In this document: positions 26,213-34,991 of the stretch, one piece after another
Layout of the letters: each line of letters opens with the position of its first letter
Position numbering within the stretch: position 1 is the stretch's first letter
Source of the DNA: Bradyrhizobium erythrophlei
GTDB taxonomy: Bacteria; Pseudomonadota; Alphaproteobacteria; Rhizobiales; Xanthobacteraceae
Direction of reading: 5' to 3'
NCBI RefSeq assembly: GCF_900129505.1
Contig: NZ_LT670818.1
Coordinates: forward strand, 4,559,001-4,623,000
DNA length: 64,000 bases
Notes under the pieces: generated by a model
What the model was told of the DNA's origin: nothing
The model's database searches: none
The model's input: only the letters and a program-made list of their open reading frames with translations
Program-made: the position numbers and the translations under genes

Positions 26213-28414
26213 ATGGCAGCCGAAGTCGTTACCCAGATCATGACCGCCCGGATCGTCGAAGAGGTCCAGGAATCGCCATTCTACATTCCGATGACCGGGC
26301 CCGCGGCACGGCCGCGGCGTTCGCTCAAGCATGATGACACCTTCATCGTACTCGACAGCCATGGCGACATCGGCGCTTCCGCCGGCGGGCCGGATGGGCT
26401 GTTCAACGCCGACACCCGCTATCTCGCCCGACTGGAACTCGTGCTGGACGAGGTCCAGCCGCTGCTGCTCGGCTCGAACATGCGCGACGACAATTCGGCA
26501 TTGACGGTCGATCTCACCAACCCGGACGTCTATCGCAATGGCCGGATCGTGCTGCAGAAGGACATGCTGCACATCGTGCGCACCCTCTTCCTGTGGCGCG
26601 GAACGGCGTACCAGCGGATCGGCGTGCAGAACCATGGCGACCGCCCGGCGAGCTTCGATTTGACGCTATTGTTCGACAATGACTTTGCTGATCTGTTCGA
26701 GGTGCGCGGCGAAAAGCGCCCGCGCCGGGGCATCGGCTCCAGCAAATTGCTGGGCCCGACCGACGTCGTGTTCGAATACAGGGGACTGGACGATAAAGCG
26801 CGCGGTACCGCGCTGCATTTCGATCCCAGGCCGACGCGGCTTGCGGTGAACGCCGCGACCTATCATCTCGAGCTGTCGCAGCATGAGGTCGCCTCATTGT
26901 TCGTCGCCGTATCCTGCAACAAGCCGGTCGGCTTCAGGCCGGCGCCGTTCTTTCGCGGATTGCTGGCGCATCGCCGCGAAATGCGCCGCCATACGGCCGG
27001 CGCCGCCAGTATCGAAACCTCCAACAACATCTTCAACGAGGTGCTGTGCCAGTCGATGGCCGACCTCAACATTTTGACGACCGATACGCCGCAGGGGCGA
27101 TATCCCTATGCGGGCATACCCTGGTATTCGACGACCTTCGGCCGCGATGGCATCATCACCGCGCTGCAAATGCTGTGGATCGACCCACGGGTCGCGCGCG
27201 GCGTGCTGCGCCGGCTCGCCTTCTACCAGGCGAAGTCGACCGATCCGCTCGCCGACGCCGAACCCGGAAAAATCCTGCATGAGATGCGCGGCGGCGAGAT
27301 GGCGGCGCTGCGCGAGGTGCCGTTCGCGCAATATTACGGCAGCGTCGATGCGACGCCGCTGTTCGTGCTGCTGGCTGGCCTCTATGTCGAGCGTACCGGC
27401 GACGACGAGACGCTGATCGAATTGTGGCCGTCGATCGAAGCGGCGCTGGGCTGGATGGACGGGCCGGGCGATCCCGACCGTGACGGTTTCGTCGAGTATC
27501 AGCGCGCGTCGGAGCAGGGCCTTGCCAATCAGGGCTGGAAGGATTCCTACGACGCGATCTTCCATGCCGATGGCCGGCTGGCCGAAGGCTATATCGCGCT
27601 GGCGGAAGTGCAGGGTTACGTATTCGCCGCCAAGCGGCGGGCGGCGCGCTGTGCCCTGCGGCTCGGCAAGGCCGAGAGGGCGCAAGCGCTGGAGGTCGAG
27701 GCGGAGCAGCTCGCCGCGCGTTTCGAAGAAGCCTTCTGGTGTGAGGAACTCGGCACCTATGCGCTCGCGCTCGATGGCGAAAAGCAGCCGTGCAAGGTGC
27801 GGACCTCGAATGCCGGGCAATTGCTGTTCACCGGCATCGTCAGCGCGAATCGCGCCCGCATGGTCGCGGCCGACGTGATGCGTCCGCATTTCTTCACGGG
27901 CTGGGGCATCCGCACCGTGGCGCATGGCGAGGCGCGCTACAATCCGATGTCCTATCATAATGGCTCGATCTGGCCGCATGACAACGCGCTGATCGCGCTG
28001 GGGCTCGCGCGTTACGGTCTCAAGCATTCAGTCGCACATCTGTTCAGGGCGCTGTTCGACGCCGCCACCTACATGGATTTGCGGCGGTTGCCCGAGCTGT
28101 TCTGCGGTTTTCGGCGCGAGAAGCGGCGTGGACCGACACTCTATCCGGTCGCCTGTGCCCCGCAGGCATGGGCGAGTGCGACGCCGTTCACGCTGCTGGA
28201 AGCGGCGCTCGGGCTCGAATTCGACGCAGGCCGCGGCGAAATCCGGCTCCGCAACCCGCGTCTGCCGGCTTTTCTCAACGAGGTGGTGCTGCGCGATCTG
28301 CGATTGGGACCTTCAAGCGTCGATCTTCGGGTCAGTCGCCATGGCGACGACGTGTCGCTGGAGGTCCTGCGCACGCGCGGCCAGATCCAGGTGTCGATCG
28401 TACTGGCGCATTGA
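26213..28414 (+). CDS. Amylo-alpha-1,6-glucosidase / glycogen debranching-type glycosidase
   Basis: This 733-residue protein begins with a GDE_N-like domain (LKHDDTFIVLDSHGDIG...GLFNADTRYLARLEL). The C-terminal half is an (alpha/alpha)6 catalytic barrel with AGIPWYSTTFGRDGIITALQ, QGLANQGWKDSYDAIFH (probable catalytic acid region) and YNPMSYHNGSIWPHDN. Family role: hydrolysis of alpha-1,6 branches or related glucosides. The start at 26213 lies 66 bases after the exporter gene. The product lacks a signal peptide. A glycogen synthase gene lies at 35.7-37.1 kb, but no branching enzyme or phosphorylase is in this window. Confidence 0.85.
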   Translation: MAAEVVTQIMTARIVEEVQESPFYIPMTGPAARPRRSLKHDDTFIVLDSHGDIGASAGGPDGLFNADTRYLARLELVLDEVQPLLLGSNMRDDNSALTVDLTNPDVYRNGRIVLQKDMLHIVRTLFLWRGTAYQRIGVQNHGDRPASFDLTLLFDNDFADLFEVRGEKRPRRGIGSSKLLGPTDVVFEYRGLDDKARGTALHFDPRPTRLAVNAATYHLELSQHEVASLFVAVSCNKPVGFRPAPFFRGLLAHRREMRRHTAGAASIETSNNIFNEVLCQSMADLNILTTDTPQGRYPYAGIPWYSTTFGRDGIITALQMLWIDPRVARGVLRRLAFYQAKSTDPLADAEPGKILHEMRGGEMAALREVPFAQYYGSVDATPLFVLLAGLYVERTGDDETLIELWPSIEAALGWMDGPGDPDRDGFVEYQRASEQGLANQGWKDSYDAIFHADGRLAEGYIALAEVQGYVFAAKRRAARCALRLGKAERAQALEVEAEQLAARFEEAFWCEELGTYALALDGEKQPCKVRTSNAGQLLFTGIVSANRARMVAADVMRPHFFTGWGIRTVAHGEARYNPMSYHNGSIWPHDNALIALGLARYGLKHSVAHLFRALFDAATYMDLRRLPELFCGFRREKRRGPTLYPVACAPQAWASATPFTLLEAALGLEFDAGRGEIRLRNPRLPAFLNEVVLRDLRLGPSSVDLRVSRHGDDVSLEVLRTRGQIQVSIVLAH

Positions 28415-28441
28415 AGGCGGTGCTTGACCGGAGGAGGCCGT

Positions 28442-28948
28442 ATGCGCGCAAGATATTTGATCAGTTTCGCCGCCGCTTTTGCCGTTTTGGCGGCAACCGC
28501 GTGGGCGCAAAATCAGCCGGCGCCACCGCAAGGCGAGGGCAACCCGCCGTCGTCGCCGAAGCAAAATACGGCGGCGCCGAAAACGCCGGCACCGCCGCCC
28601 TCCGTCACCATCATCGGGGCCAAGGAGGCGCACGGCGTGCTCGGCCGCGACGTCCGCAGCCCGACGGACGAGGACATGGGACATATCGTTGACGTCATCG
28701 TCGATCGCGCCGGCGTGGTGCGCGCGGCCGTCATCGATTTCGGCGGCTTTCTCGGCGTCGGCAGCCGGAAGATCGTCGTCGACTGGAACGCGCTGCACTT
28801 CGGGCACGTCGCGGACAAGGGCGACAGCATCACGCTGGAATTGACCAAGGAGCAGGTAAACGCAGCACCCGAATACAAGGAGGATCAGCCGATCGTGGTG
28901 CTTGGCGCAGCCGGCAGCCTGAAGCCGCTGCAGTTCGATTCGCAGTGA
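28442..28948 (+). CDS. Exported PRC-barrel domain protein
   Basis: The ATG at 28442 follows GGAGGAGGCCGT and gives 168 residues. A signal peptide (MRARYLISFAAAFAVLAATAWAQ) is followed by a Pro/Ala-rich linker (about residues 24-60) and a PRC-barrel: VLGRDVRSPTDEDMGHIVDVIVDRAGVVRAAVIDFGGFLGVGSRKI. PRC barrels occur in photosynthetic reaction centre H subunits, RimM and many small stress-linked periplasmic proteins of rhizobia. This one belongs to the last type by length and signal peptide. No enzymatic role is expected. It follows the debranching enzyme gene by 27 bases. Confidence 0.85.
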   Translation: MRARYLISFAAAFAVLAATAWAQNQPAPPQGEGNPPSSPKQNTAAPKTPAPPPSVTIIGAKEAHGVLGRDVRSPTDEDMGHIVDVIVDRAGVVRAAVIDFGGFLGVGSRKIVVDWNALHFGHVADKGDSITLELTKEQVNAAPEYKEDQPIVVLGAAGSLKPLQFDSQ

Positions 28949-28960
28949 AGCTGAACGAAC

Positions 28961-30295
28961 ATGCGGTTTGCGCGCTCCTCCCATTCGATGGACCGGATTG
29001 ATGATGACCGCCGTGTGCAAGCGACCGGCAGCAACGGCGGTTCGCCCCGGGTATCGGGACCGGTGACGCCCGAGCCAGCCGGCCCGTCGCGCCAGAGCTT
29101 GCGCGGCCTCGACTGGTTCATTTTCTTTCTCGCCGACGTGCAGACCGGCTTCGGCCCGTTCATCGCGGTCTACCTGACGACCCAGAAATGGACCCAAGCC
29201 GAAATCGGCCTGGTACTGTCGATCGGCGGCCTGGTGGCGCTGGTCGGGCAGATGCCGGGCGGCGCCATCGTTGATGCGGCCCGCTCGGAGCGGCTGATGG
29301 CGGGCCTTGCGGTCGCGACGATCGGGTTCAGCGCGCTCGGATATGCGGTATGGCCGATCTTTCCGGTCGTGGCGGCCGCGGCAACGCTGCACGCTGCCGC
29401 AAGCTGCGTCCTCGGCCCTGCGATCGCCGCGATCAGCCTTGGCCTGGTCGGGCCGTACAGGATGGGCGAGCGGCTCGGGCGCAACGCCCGCTTTGCTTCG
29501 CTGGGCAACGGAACCGCCGCGGCCGTGATGGGTACGGCGGGCTATCTGCTGTCGAGCCGTTCGGTGTTTGTCGTTACCTTCATCCTGGCTTTTCCGACCC
29601 TGCTCGCGCTCTCGCGTATTCGCGAGCGCGAGATCAATATCGTCCAGGCGCATGGCGCGGTGCTGCGCGAGGTGCCCGATGCCAAGGCGACGAGCGTGCT
29701 CAGCCTGGTGCGCCAGCGTCCATTGCTGATCTTCGCCGCCGCCGTGCTGCTGCTGCAACTCGCCAATTCGGCGATGCTGCCGCTGATGGCGGGCGTGGTG
29801 ACGACCCGGTCGAGCCAGTGGGCGCCGGTGCTGATCGCCGCCTGTATCATCGTTCCGCAGGCGATCGTCGCGCTGGTGTCGCCGTCGGTCGGGGGCCTCG
29901 CGCAGGAGTGGGGGCGGCGGCCGCTGCTATTGATGGGGTTTGCCGCGCTGGCGGTGCGCGGCCTGTTGTTTGCGACCGTGCACGATCCTTATCTGCTGGT
30001 TGCCGTGCAGGTGTTCGACGGCGTCACCGCGGCCGTTTTCAGCGTGATGATACCGCTGATCGTCGCTGACGTTGCCTTCGGGAGCGGCCATTTCAATCTG
30101 GCGCAGGGCATCGTCGGCACGGCTACCGGCATCGGGGCATCGCTCTCCACCGTGCTGGCCGGCTACGTCAGCGACAGGTTCGGCAGCAGTACTGCCTTCA
30201 CCGGCCTTGCAGGCGTGGCCACACTCGGCCTCGTCATGATCTGGTTCGTGATGCCTGAGACGCGGCGCAGCCCGCAGGGACAGGGGAGGGATTGA
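28961..30295 (+). CDS. MFS transporter
   Basis: This protein of up to 444 residues (an in-frame ATG nine codons in is an alternative start) has about 12 hydrophobic segments starting near LRGLDWFIFFLADVQTGFGPFIAVYL. The loop between helices 2 and 3 reads GGAIVDAARSERLMAG, a relaxed G-x3-D-R-x-x-R MFS motif, and a matching loop occurs in the second half (GYVSDRFGSS). Substrate unknown. It starts 12 bases after the PRC-barrel gene. A strong bidirectional hairpin terminator follows, separating it from the convergent fixK2. Confidence 0.85.
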   Translation: MRFARSSHSMDRIDDDRRVQATGSNGGSPRVSGPVTPEPAGPSRQSLRGLDWFIFFLADVQTGFGPFIAVYLTTQKWTQAEIGLVLSIGGLVALVGQMPGGAIVDAARSERLMAGLAVATIGFSALGYAVWPIFPVVAAAATLHAAASCVLGPAIAAISLGLVGPYRMGERLGRNARFASLGNGTAAAVMGTAGYLLSSRSVFVVTFILAFPTLLALSRIREREINIVQAHGAVLREVPDAKATSVLSLVRQRPLLIFAAAVLLLQLANSAMLPLMAGVVTTRSSQWAPVLIAACIIVPQAIVALVSPSVGGLAQEWGRRPLLLMGFAALAVRGLLFATVHDPYLLVAVQVFDGVTAAVFSVMIPLIVADVAFGSGHFNLAQGIVGTATGIGASLSTVLAGYVSDRFGSSTAFTGLAGVATLGLVMIWFVMPETRRSPQGQGRD

Positions 30296-30302
30296 TACGC
30301 AA

Positions 30303-30327
30303 AACGCCGGCCCAAGCGGCCGGCGTT
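30303..30327. terminator. Bidirectional hairpin terminator between MFS gene and fixK2
   Basis: A perfect 10-bp stem, AACGCCGGCC / GGCCGGCGTT, with a 5-base loop lies in the 65 bases between two convergent stop codons. It has A residues on its left and TT on its right, consistent with intrinsic termination for both genes, most clearly for fixK2 on the minus strand (AACG...TTTTGCG tail). Confidence 0.75.
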
Positions 30328-30360
30328 CGAATGGGATTTCATGCGGAGGGGCTTGCCGGC

Positions 30361-31056
30361 TCACGCATCCAGGTTGCGCAGCTTCTGGCGGTTGCGCAGC
30401 ACGATCTGGCGCGCACCGGAGAACCCGAGAATGCCCTGCGCCTGGAGCTGCGAGAGCGCCCGCGAGACGGTCTCCAGCGTCAGGCCGAGATAGTCGCCGA
30501 TATCCCTGCGGCACATCGGCAGCGCCATCATTCCGGCAACCGCGAGCCGGCCGTCCATTTCCAGAAGGAAGGTGGCGACCCGCTCCATCGCCGTCTTGCG
30601 TCCGAGCAGCAGCATATGGTCTTCCGCGTGCCGGAGGTCGCCCGCGGTCATCGCCCAGAGCTTGCGGGCAACCTGGACATCGACGCCGGCCGCCTGCTCG
30701 AGGCTGCGGCGCTTCACCAGCCGCACCGTGGTATCGATGATGGCTTCCGCGGCCAGCCGGTGCATCGTTCCGGATTCGAGGCCGAAAACATCGCCCGGAA
30801 GATGGAAGGCGCCGATCTGGCGGCGCCCGTCCGACAGCAGCTTGTAGCTGCGAACCGCGCCCGTGATCACCTGGTAAACGTATTCCGCAGGCTCATCCTC
30901 GCCGTAGATTTCCTCGTCCTTCCTGTAGGAAAATTCGGTCGCAACCAGACCCGCATGCCCGGTGACTGCGCCGAACTGGTCGAGCGTGGGGGCGGGGTAG
31001 GCGACGGGGCTGACCTTGTGGCCGATAACCGAGGTATTGAGCGATTGGGTGAGCAT
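30361..31056 (-). CDS. fixK2: FixK2-type Crp/Fnr transcriptional regulator
   Basis: This 231-residue Crp/Fnr protein has a cyclic-nucleotide-binding-type beta barrel (residues about 30-120) and a C-terminal helix-turn-helix, MCRRDIGDYLGLTLETVSRALSQLQ. The E-x-x-S-R recognition helix is that of regulators that bind TTGAT-N4-ATCAA boxes. Unlike FNR there is no N-terminal cysteine cluster. A single cysteine at residue 182 next to the DNA-binding helix matches the redox-sensitive Cys183 described for B. diazoefficiens FixK2. Gene order (fixL, fixJ, receiver, fixK2) also matches that species. Role: activation of microaerobic and anaerobic genes in response to FixLJ. A FixJ-like site lies upstream at 31133-31146. 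Confidence 0.88.
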   Translation of the reverse strand: MLTQSLNTSVIGHKVSPVAYPAPTLDQFGAVTGHAGLVATEFSYRKDEEIYGEDEPAEYVYQVITGAVRSYKLLSDGRRQIGAFHLPGDVFGLESGTMHRLAAEAIIDTTVRLVKRRSLEQAAGVDVQVARKLWAMTAGDLRHAEDHMLLLGRKTAMERVATFLLEMDGRLAVAGMMALPMCRRDIGDYLGLTLETVSRALSQLQAQGILGFSGARQIVLRNRQKLRNLDA

Positions 31057-31132
31057 TTGCCATCTCCTGTGCAGCGGATGGCCAATGGGTACCGGGGATT
31101 TTCGGGGCTGAAAATTTCGCGTGATATCTTAA

Positions 31133-31146
31133 GGTGAACTACCTAC
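31133..31146 (-). promoter_or_regulatory. Candidate FixJ-binding site upstream of fixK2
   Basis: On the minus strand this reads GTAGGTAGTTCACC, agreeing at 11 of 14 positions with the high-affinity FixJ site GTAAGTAGTTTCCC known from rhizobial fixK promoters. Its centre is about 84 bases upstream of the fixK2 start codon, a suitable distance for an activator site. The match is by eye; function is inferred. Confidence 0.5.
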
Positions 31147-31178
31147 GTATATTATCGGAGGTCCCCCGTTTCCTCACC

Positions 31179-31571
31179 TCAGCCGCCGACCGGACCGCCT
31201 TCCAGAATGGCGCCCCGGATTCGCGTGACAAGGCTCTCATCCAGCAGGGGTTTCATCAGGACGTGGCGAACGCCCGCCGCCTCGGCCTTGGCCGAGATAT
31301 TCTCGTCAGGATAGCCCGTGATCAGAATGACCGGCGCGGCGATATCGCGGTTGCGCAGGCGGCCGGCCAGATCGATGCCGTTCATATCGGGCATCTTGTA
31401 ATCGATCACAAAACAGTCGACGTCGGTCGAGCGCACGGCGTTCAGCAGCGACGCTCCGTTCCGGAACGTGCGGACGTCAAAGCCGTCCGTTTCCAGAAGG
31501 AATCGCAGGGATCCAAGGACATCCGCGTCGTCGTCGACCACATAAACCGTTGGTTTGGCGGATGACGACAT
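31179..31571 (-). CDS. Stand-alone receiver-domain response regulator of the fixLJ-fixK2 cluster
   Basis: This CheY-like single-domain protein begins MSSSAKPTVYVVDDDADVLG when started at ATG 31571 (130 residues). An upstream ATG at 31610 would add 13 residues but would leave almost no leader after the FixK-type box at 31648-31661. The acidic pocket is DDD at residues 13-15, the phosphoacceptor Asp57 is in DCFVIDYKMPDMNG, and the conserved Thr and Lys lie in ILITGYPDE and LMKPLLDE. No output domain is present. The same position is occupied by a response regulator gene (bll2758) in B. diazoefficiens. Its partner and role are unknown. Confidence 0.82.
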   Translation of the reverse strand: MSSSAKPTVYVVDDDADVLGSLRFLLETDGFDVRTFRNGASLLNAVRSTDVDCFVIDYKMPDMNGIDLAGRLRNRDIAAPVILITGYPDENISAKAEAAGVRHVLMKPLLDESLVTRIRGAILEGGPVGG

Positions 31572-31647
31572 CGCGAAAGGCCGCACTTCTCTCGAGCTGG
31601 TCTGCATCATAATCGAGCCAGACTAGCAGCGAAGAAGCGGGTGGGGC

Positions 31648-31661
31648 TTGATTTAGCTCAA
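31648..31661 (-). promoter_or_regulatory. Candidate FixK/FNR-type box (TTGA-N6-TCAA)
   Basis: TTGATTTAGCTCAA has the full TTGA-N6-TCAA core of FixK/FNR boxes, with one half-site (TTGAT) perfect. It overlaps the fixJ stop codon and is centred about 83 bases upstream of the receiver gene's preferred ATG at 31571. If it acts at -41.5, transcription would start near 31613, giving a leader of about 42 bases. This would place the receiver gene under FixK2 control. Inferred. Confidence 0.45.
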
Positions 31662-32275
31662 TCGTTCAAAAGGCCCGCGCGCATCGCAAGCCGCACCAGC
31701 TCCGAGAGGCTGTTGGCCTGCATCTTTGTCATGACGTTGGCCCGGTAAACCTCGATGGTGCGGGGGCTGATGTCGTAGTCGCGGGCGATCAGCTTGTTGG
31801 AAAGTCCGGCGATCAGCCCATTCATGACCTGGCGCTCGCGCGGGCTGAGCGAAGCGACCCGGGCCGCGATGTCCTGGGTCAGCGCCTCGCTCCTTGCGGC
31901 CGGCTCCGCCTGCTGGATGGCCGTTGCGATCATGCCGATCAGGCGCTCATCCTCGAACGGCTTTTCCAGGAAATCGACCGCGCCCAGTTTCATGGCCTCG
32001 ACGGCAAGCGCGACGTCGCCGTGTCCGGTCATGATCACGATCGGAAATGTACAATGGTCCGCCTTCATGCGCTTCAAAAGCTCGATTCCGTCGAGGCCGG
32101 GCATGCGCACGTCGGAAACGACGCAGCCGAACGCGAGGCCCGGCAGAGCATCCAGAAATTTCAGGGTGCTATCGAACAGCGCGACCTCGTAGCCTGCGGA
32201 ATCGAGCAGGAAATTCAGTGAATCCCGCATCGCCTCGTCGTCGTCGATGACGTAGACCTTTCCCCTGTCCGGCAT
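31658..32275 (-). CDS. fixJ: FixJ two-component response regulator
   Basis: This 205-residue protein has a receiver domain (residues 1-120; acidic DDDE at 11-14, phosphoacceptor Asp55 in VSDVRMPG, Lys in FLEKPFED) and a LuxR/NarL-type helix-turn-helix (about 140-205: LSPRERQVMNGLIAGLSNKL...SPRTIEVYRANVMTKM). Length equals that of B. diazoefficiens FixJ. Phosphorylated by FixL under low oxygen, it activates fixK2. Its start codon lies three bases after the fixL stop, so the kinase and regulator are co-transcribed. Confidence 0.95.
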   Translation of the reverse strand: MPDRGKVYVIDDDEAMRDSLNFLLDSAGYEVALFDSTLKFLDALPGLAFGCVVSDVRMPGLDGIELLKRMKADHCTFPIVIMTGHGDVALAVEAMKLGAVDFLEKPFEDERLIGMIATAIQQAEPAARSEALTQDIAARVASLSPRERQVMNGLIAGLSNKLIARDYDISPRTIEVYRANVMTKMQANSLSELVRLAMRAGLLND

Positions 32276-32278
32276 GAA

Positions 32279-33784
32279 TCAACTCTCGTTCGCGGCTGAC
32301 GGCAGGGTGAAGCGAAAAGTCGCACCCCCCGCAGCGTTGCTTTCGGCCCACATCCGTCCGCCATGGGCTTCGATGATCGACCGGCTGATGGAAAGCCCTA
32401 CCCCCATCCCGGTCTCCTTTGTCGTAAAGAAGGTTTGAAACAGATTGGCCTTGACGTCGTCGTGGAAACCGGACCCGGTATCCGACACTTCAATCTCGAT
32501 CATGTCGTCCCCGACCTTGGAATTGGAGGCAACAAGCTCTCGTCGCGGCGACTGCGCCATCGCCTCGAGCGCATTGCGGAACAGATTGACCAGCACCTGC
32601 TGGATCTGGACCCGATCCGCCAGGACCAGATCGAACTCCGGATTCAGATTGAAGCGCAGCTGGATGTTCTGCTCGCGGGCGCCCGTGAGGCCTAGCGCGC
32701 CAGCTTCCTCGATCAGTTTCGAGAGGCTTTCGACGCGCTTTTCGGATTCGCCGCGTGAAACGAAGTCGCGAAGCCGGCGGATAATCTGGCCGGCGCGAAG
32801 TGCCTGTTCGGCGGCGCGGTCCATGGCATTTTCGATCTTGGCCGCATTGGGGTCGGTGCTGCCCGAAAGCAGCCGGCGCGAACCCTTCATGTAGTTGCTG
32901 ATGGCGGCGAGCGGCTGATTGAGCTCGTGGGCAAGCGCGGACGCCATCTCGCCCATCGCGCTCAACCGCGAAATGTGGACCAGTTCGGATTGCAATTCCT
33001 GGAGCCGCGCCTGGGTTTGCTGATGCTCGGTCAGATCGCGCACGAACCCGGTGAAATAAGGCTCGCCGCCCGATTGCATCTCGCCGATCGACAGGTGCAT
33101 CGGAAACGTCGTCCCATCCCTGCGCTTGCCGGTCACGATCCGTCCGATGCCGATGATGTGCCGTTCGCCGGTCGATCGGTAGCGTGCCAGATAGCCGTCG
33201 TGGCGTGCCTGGTCCGGCATCGGCATCAGCTCGCTCACGTTCCTGCCGATCGCTTCCTGTTCGGAGTAACCAAACAGCCGTTCGGCCGCCATGCTGAAGA
33301 ATTGTATGACGCCATAGCCATTGATCACGATCATGGCGTCCGGCACCGTGTCGAGGATCGAGCGCAGATGGCTCTCGCGCGTTCTCAGCGCATCCTCGAT
33401 GTGCTTTTCCTCGTCGATATCGAGAACGATGCCGCTGAGATGGCGTGGCACCCCAGCTTCGTCCCTGATCAGGCCGCCGCGGGCGCGAATCCATTGTCCC
33501 GGTTTGTGCCTCGCGCCAACCCTGAAGGAGACGTCGAGATTGCCGCCGGTCTCGGCGACTTTACGGATGGCCAGGTCCGTCCCCCGGCGATCCTCCGATT
33601 CGAGCAGGGACAGAAACAGTTCGTAGGATACCGGCTGTTCGCGGGTGATGCCAAACAGGCTTCGCGTGGTAGCCGACCACTCCAGCTCTCGCGTGGAAAG
33701 ATCGAGATCCCAGGTTCCGACGCCGAATCCCTCCATCTGGAGTTGAAAATGCTCTTTTGACGACGATTGGGTGATGCCGGTCAC
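32279..33784 (-). CDS. fixL: FixL oxygen-sensing histidine kinase
   Basis: Counting from the upstream ATG at 33847 (522 residues), the haem-PAS domain contains His216 and Arg236 in [12 protein letters not shown]...[14 protein letters not shown]. These match the haem ligand His200 and signalling Arg220 of B. diazoefficiens FixL with the same spacing. The phosphoacceptor is His307 in [11 protein letters not shown], followed by an HATPase domain ([27 protein letters not shown]). A first PAS domain covers about residues 35-150. The start is uncertain: a GTG at 33784 gives 501 residues, closer to the 505 of the known protein, and was chosen. No transmembrane segment is visible, as in the soluble Bradyrhizobium FixL. 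Confidence 0.95.
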   Translation of the reverse strand: MTGITQSSSKEHFQLQMEGFGVGTWDLDLSTRELEWSATTRSLFGITREQPVSYELFLSLLESEDRRGTDLAIRKVAETGGNLDVSFRVGARHKPGQWIRARGGLIRDEAGVPRHLSGIVLDIDEEKHIEDALRTRESHLRSILDTVPDAMIVINGYGVIQFFSMAAERLFGYSEQEAIGRNVSELMPMPDQARHDGYLARYRSTGERHIIGIGRIVTGKRRDGTTFPMHLSIGEMQSGGEPYFTGFVRDLTEHQQTQARLQELQSELVHISRLSAMGEMASALAHELNQPLAAISNYMKGSRRLLSGSTDPNAAKIENAMDRAAEQALRAGQIIRRLRDFVSRGESEKRVESLSKLIEEAGALGLTGAREQNIQLRFNLNPEFDLVLADRVQIQQVLVNLFRNALEAMAQSPRRELVASNSKVGDDMIEIEVSDTGSGFHDDVKANLFQTFFTTKETGMGVGLSISRSIIEAHGGRMWAESNAAGGATFRFTLPSAANES

Positions 33785-34117
33785 GCCTAAGCTTTCAATT
33801 CCCTTTCCCGGCGTCCGCCAGAGCGGCTCCGGCGAACTGCAGGCCAATCGATCCTACACCAGATTGCCGTCCGAAAAGCCCCATGGAGCCCAAACTTTGG
33901 TGCTGGATTCACAATTTCGTTGCACTTAGGCATGGACAGAAACATATGGACCGGAAACGCTTGGCCTGGATGGAGTGTCCCCGGCTCGATTTGCGGCCTC
34001 GCGCCAGCCGGGCAGTGGCCTTGCGAATTGCGCAGAGAGTTGCCGCCACTTTGATCTATCTCATCCTGCCCTTCGATTCCGTGCCTAAAAATAGCTCCAT
34101 GCAATGGAGATTTTCAG
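33785..34117. other. Intergenic region between fixL and the usp gene
   Basis: This divergent promoter region holds no gene unless fixL uses the upstream ATG at 33847. A weak FixK-like element, TTGATCTATCTCAT (34051-34064), lies 54 bases before the stress-protein start, with one mismatch in the TTGA-N6-TCAA core. No other structure was recognised. Confidence 0.4.
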
Positions 34118-34951
34118 ATGACATACGCGACCGTCATGGTCAGCCTGGCGCTTGATCAGTCGAACGCGGCGCGTCTCGAAGCGGCGGGGGAACTCGCCGA
34201 ACGGTTTGATGCCGCCATCGTCGGCATCGCGGCGTCGCAGTTCAGCCCACCCCTTTATTTCACGTCGGGCGAACTGGCCCAGGACCCGATCGACGAGGGA
34301 CGGGCCTCGATCAAAAAGCGCATCGGGGAGTTGGAAGTCCAGTTTCGTCAAACCGTAAAAAATCGGGCCACGCATGTCGAATGGCGGAGCGCCATCGATT
34401 TCCCGGCACGCTATATCCTGCCCGAAGCGCGTTGCGCCGACATTATCGTCAGCGGCGCGGACCCGCGCGCGCTGTCGGACCCTCTGGCGCAGGCGAGCTC
34501 GAAGGATCTGGTGATGCAGGCCGGTCGGCCGCTGCTCATCGTTCCCGATTCTGCCAATTGGCTCGACTTGCGAAGCGTGCTGGTGGCCTGGAAGGACACG
34601 ACGGAGGCGAGACGGGCGGTCGCCGATGCGTTGCCCATGCTGCGCAAGGCCAAGAACGTCACCATCGCCGAAATCCTCGAGAATGAAGACAGCCGATCGG
34701 CCGCCGCATCGCGGGTGCGCGATGTCGCGGCGTGGCTGTCGCGTCACGGCGTTTCCGCCTCCGAGCTCCTCGCGGAGAAGGATGAGGACCGCGGCGCTAC
34801 CGCGCAGCTGGACGGAATTGCGGCCGACCTCGGGGCCGGACTCATTGTCGCCGGCGCCTATGGTCATTCGCGCTTCCGCGAATTGATACTCGGCGGCATG
34901 ACGCAGCATCTCATCACGCAACCCGCGCGCTGCGTGTTGCTGTCGCACTAG
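34118..34951 (+). CDS. Universal stress protein, tandem UspA domains
   Basis: This 277-residue cytoplasmic protein has two UspA-type halves (about 1-140 and 150-277). The second ends with the G-x2-G-x-S/H-R ATP-binding signature VAGAYGHSRFRELILGGMTQHLI. The first half ends with the equivalent IVSGADPRALSDPLAQASSKDLVMQAGRPLLIV but lacks the glycine-rich loop, so only the second domain looks nucleotide-competent. It starts the plus-strand set usp, CBS, fixS divergent from fixL. In B. diazoefficiens two such accessory genes lie between fixL and fixN, so a role in the FixK2 regulon is plausible. Confidence 0.88.
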   Translation: MTYATVMVSLALDQSNAARLEAAGELAERFDAAIVGIAASQFSPPLYFTSGELAQDPIDEGRASIKKRIGELEVQFRQTVKNRATHVEWRSAIDFPARYILPEARCADIIVSGADPRALSDPLAQASSKDLVMQAGRPLLIVPDSANWLDLRSVLVAWKDTTEARRAVADALPMLRKAKNVTIAEILENEDSRSAAASRVRDVAAWLSRHGVSASELLAEKDEDRGATAQLDGIAADLGAGLIVAGAYGHSRFRELILGGMTQHLITQPARCVLLSH

Positions 34952-34991
34952 AAGCTAACGCCTTCAACCTCGGAATCGATCGGATCGCGCC

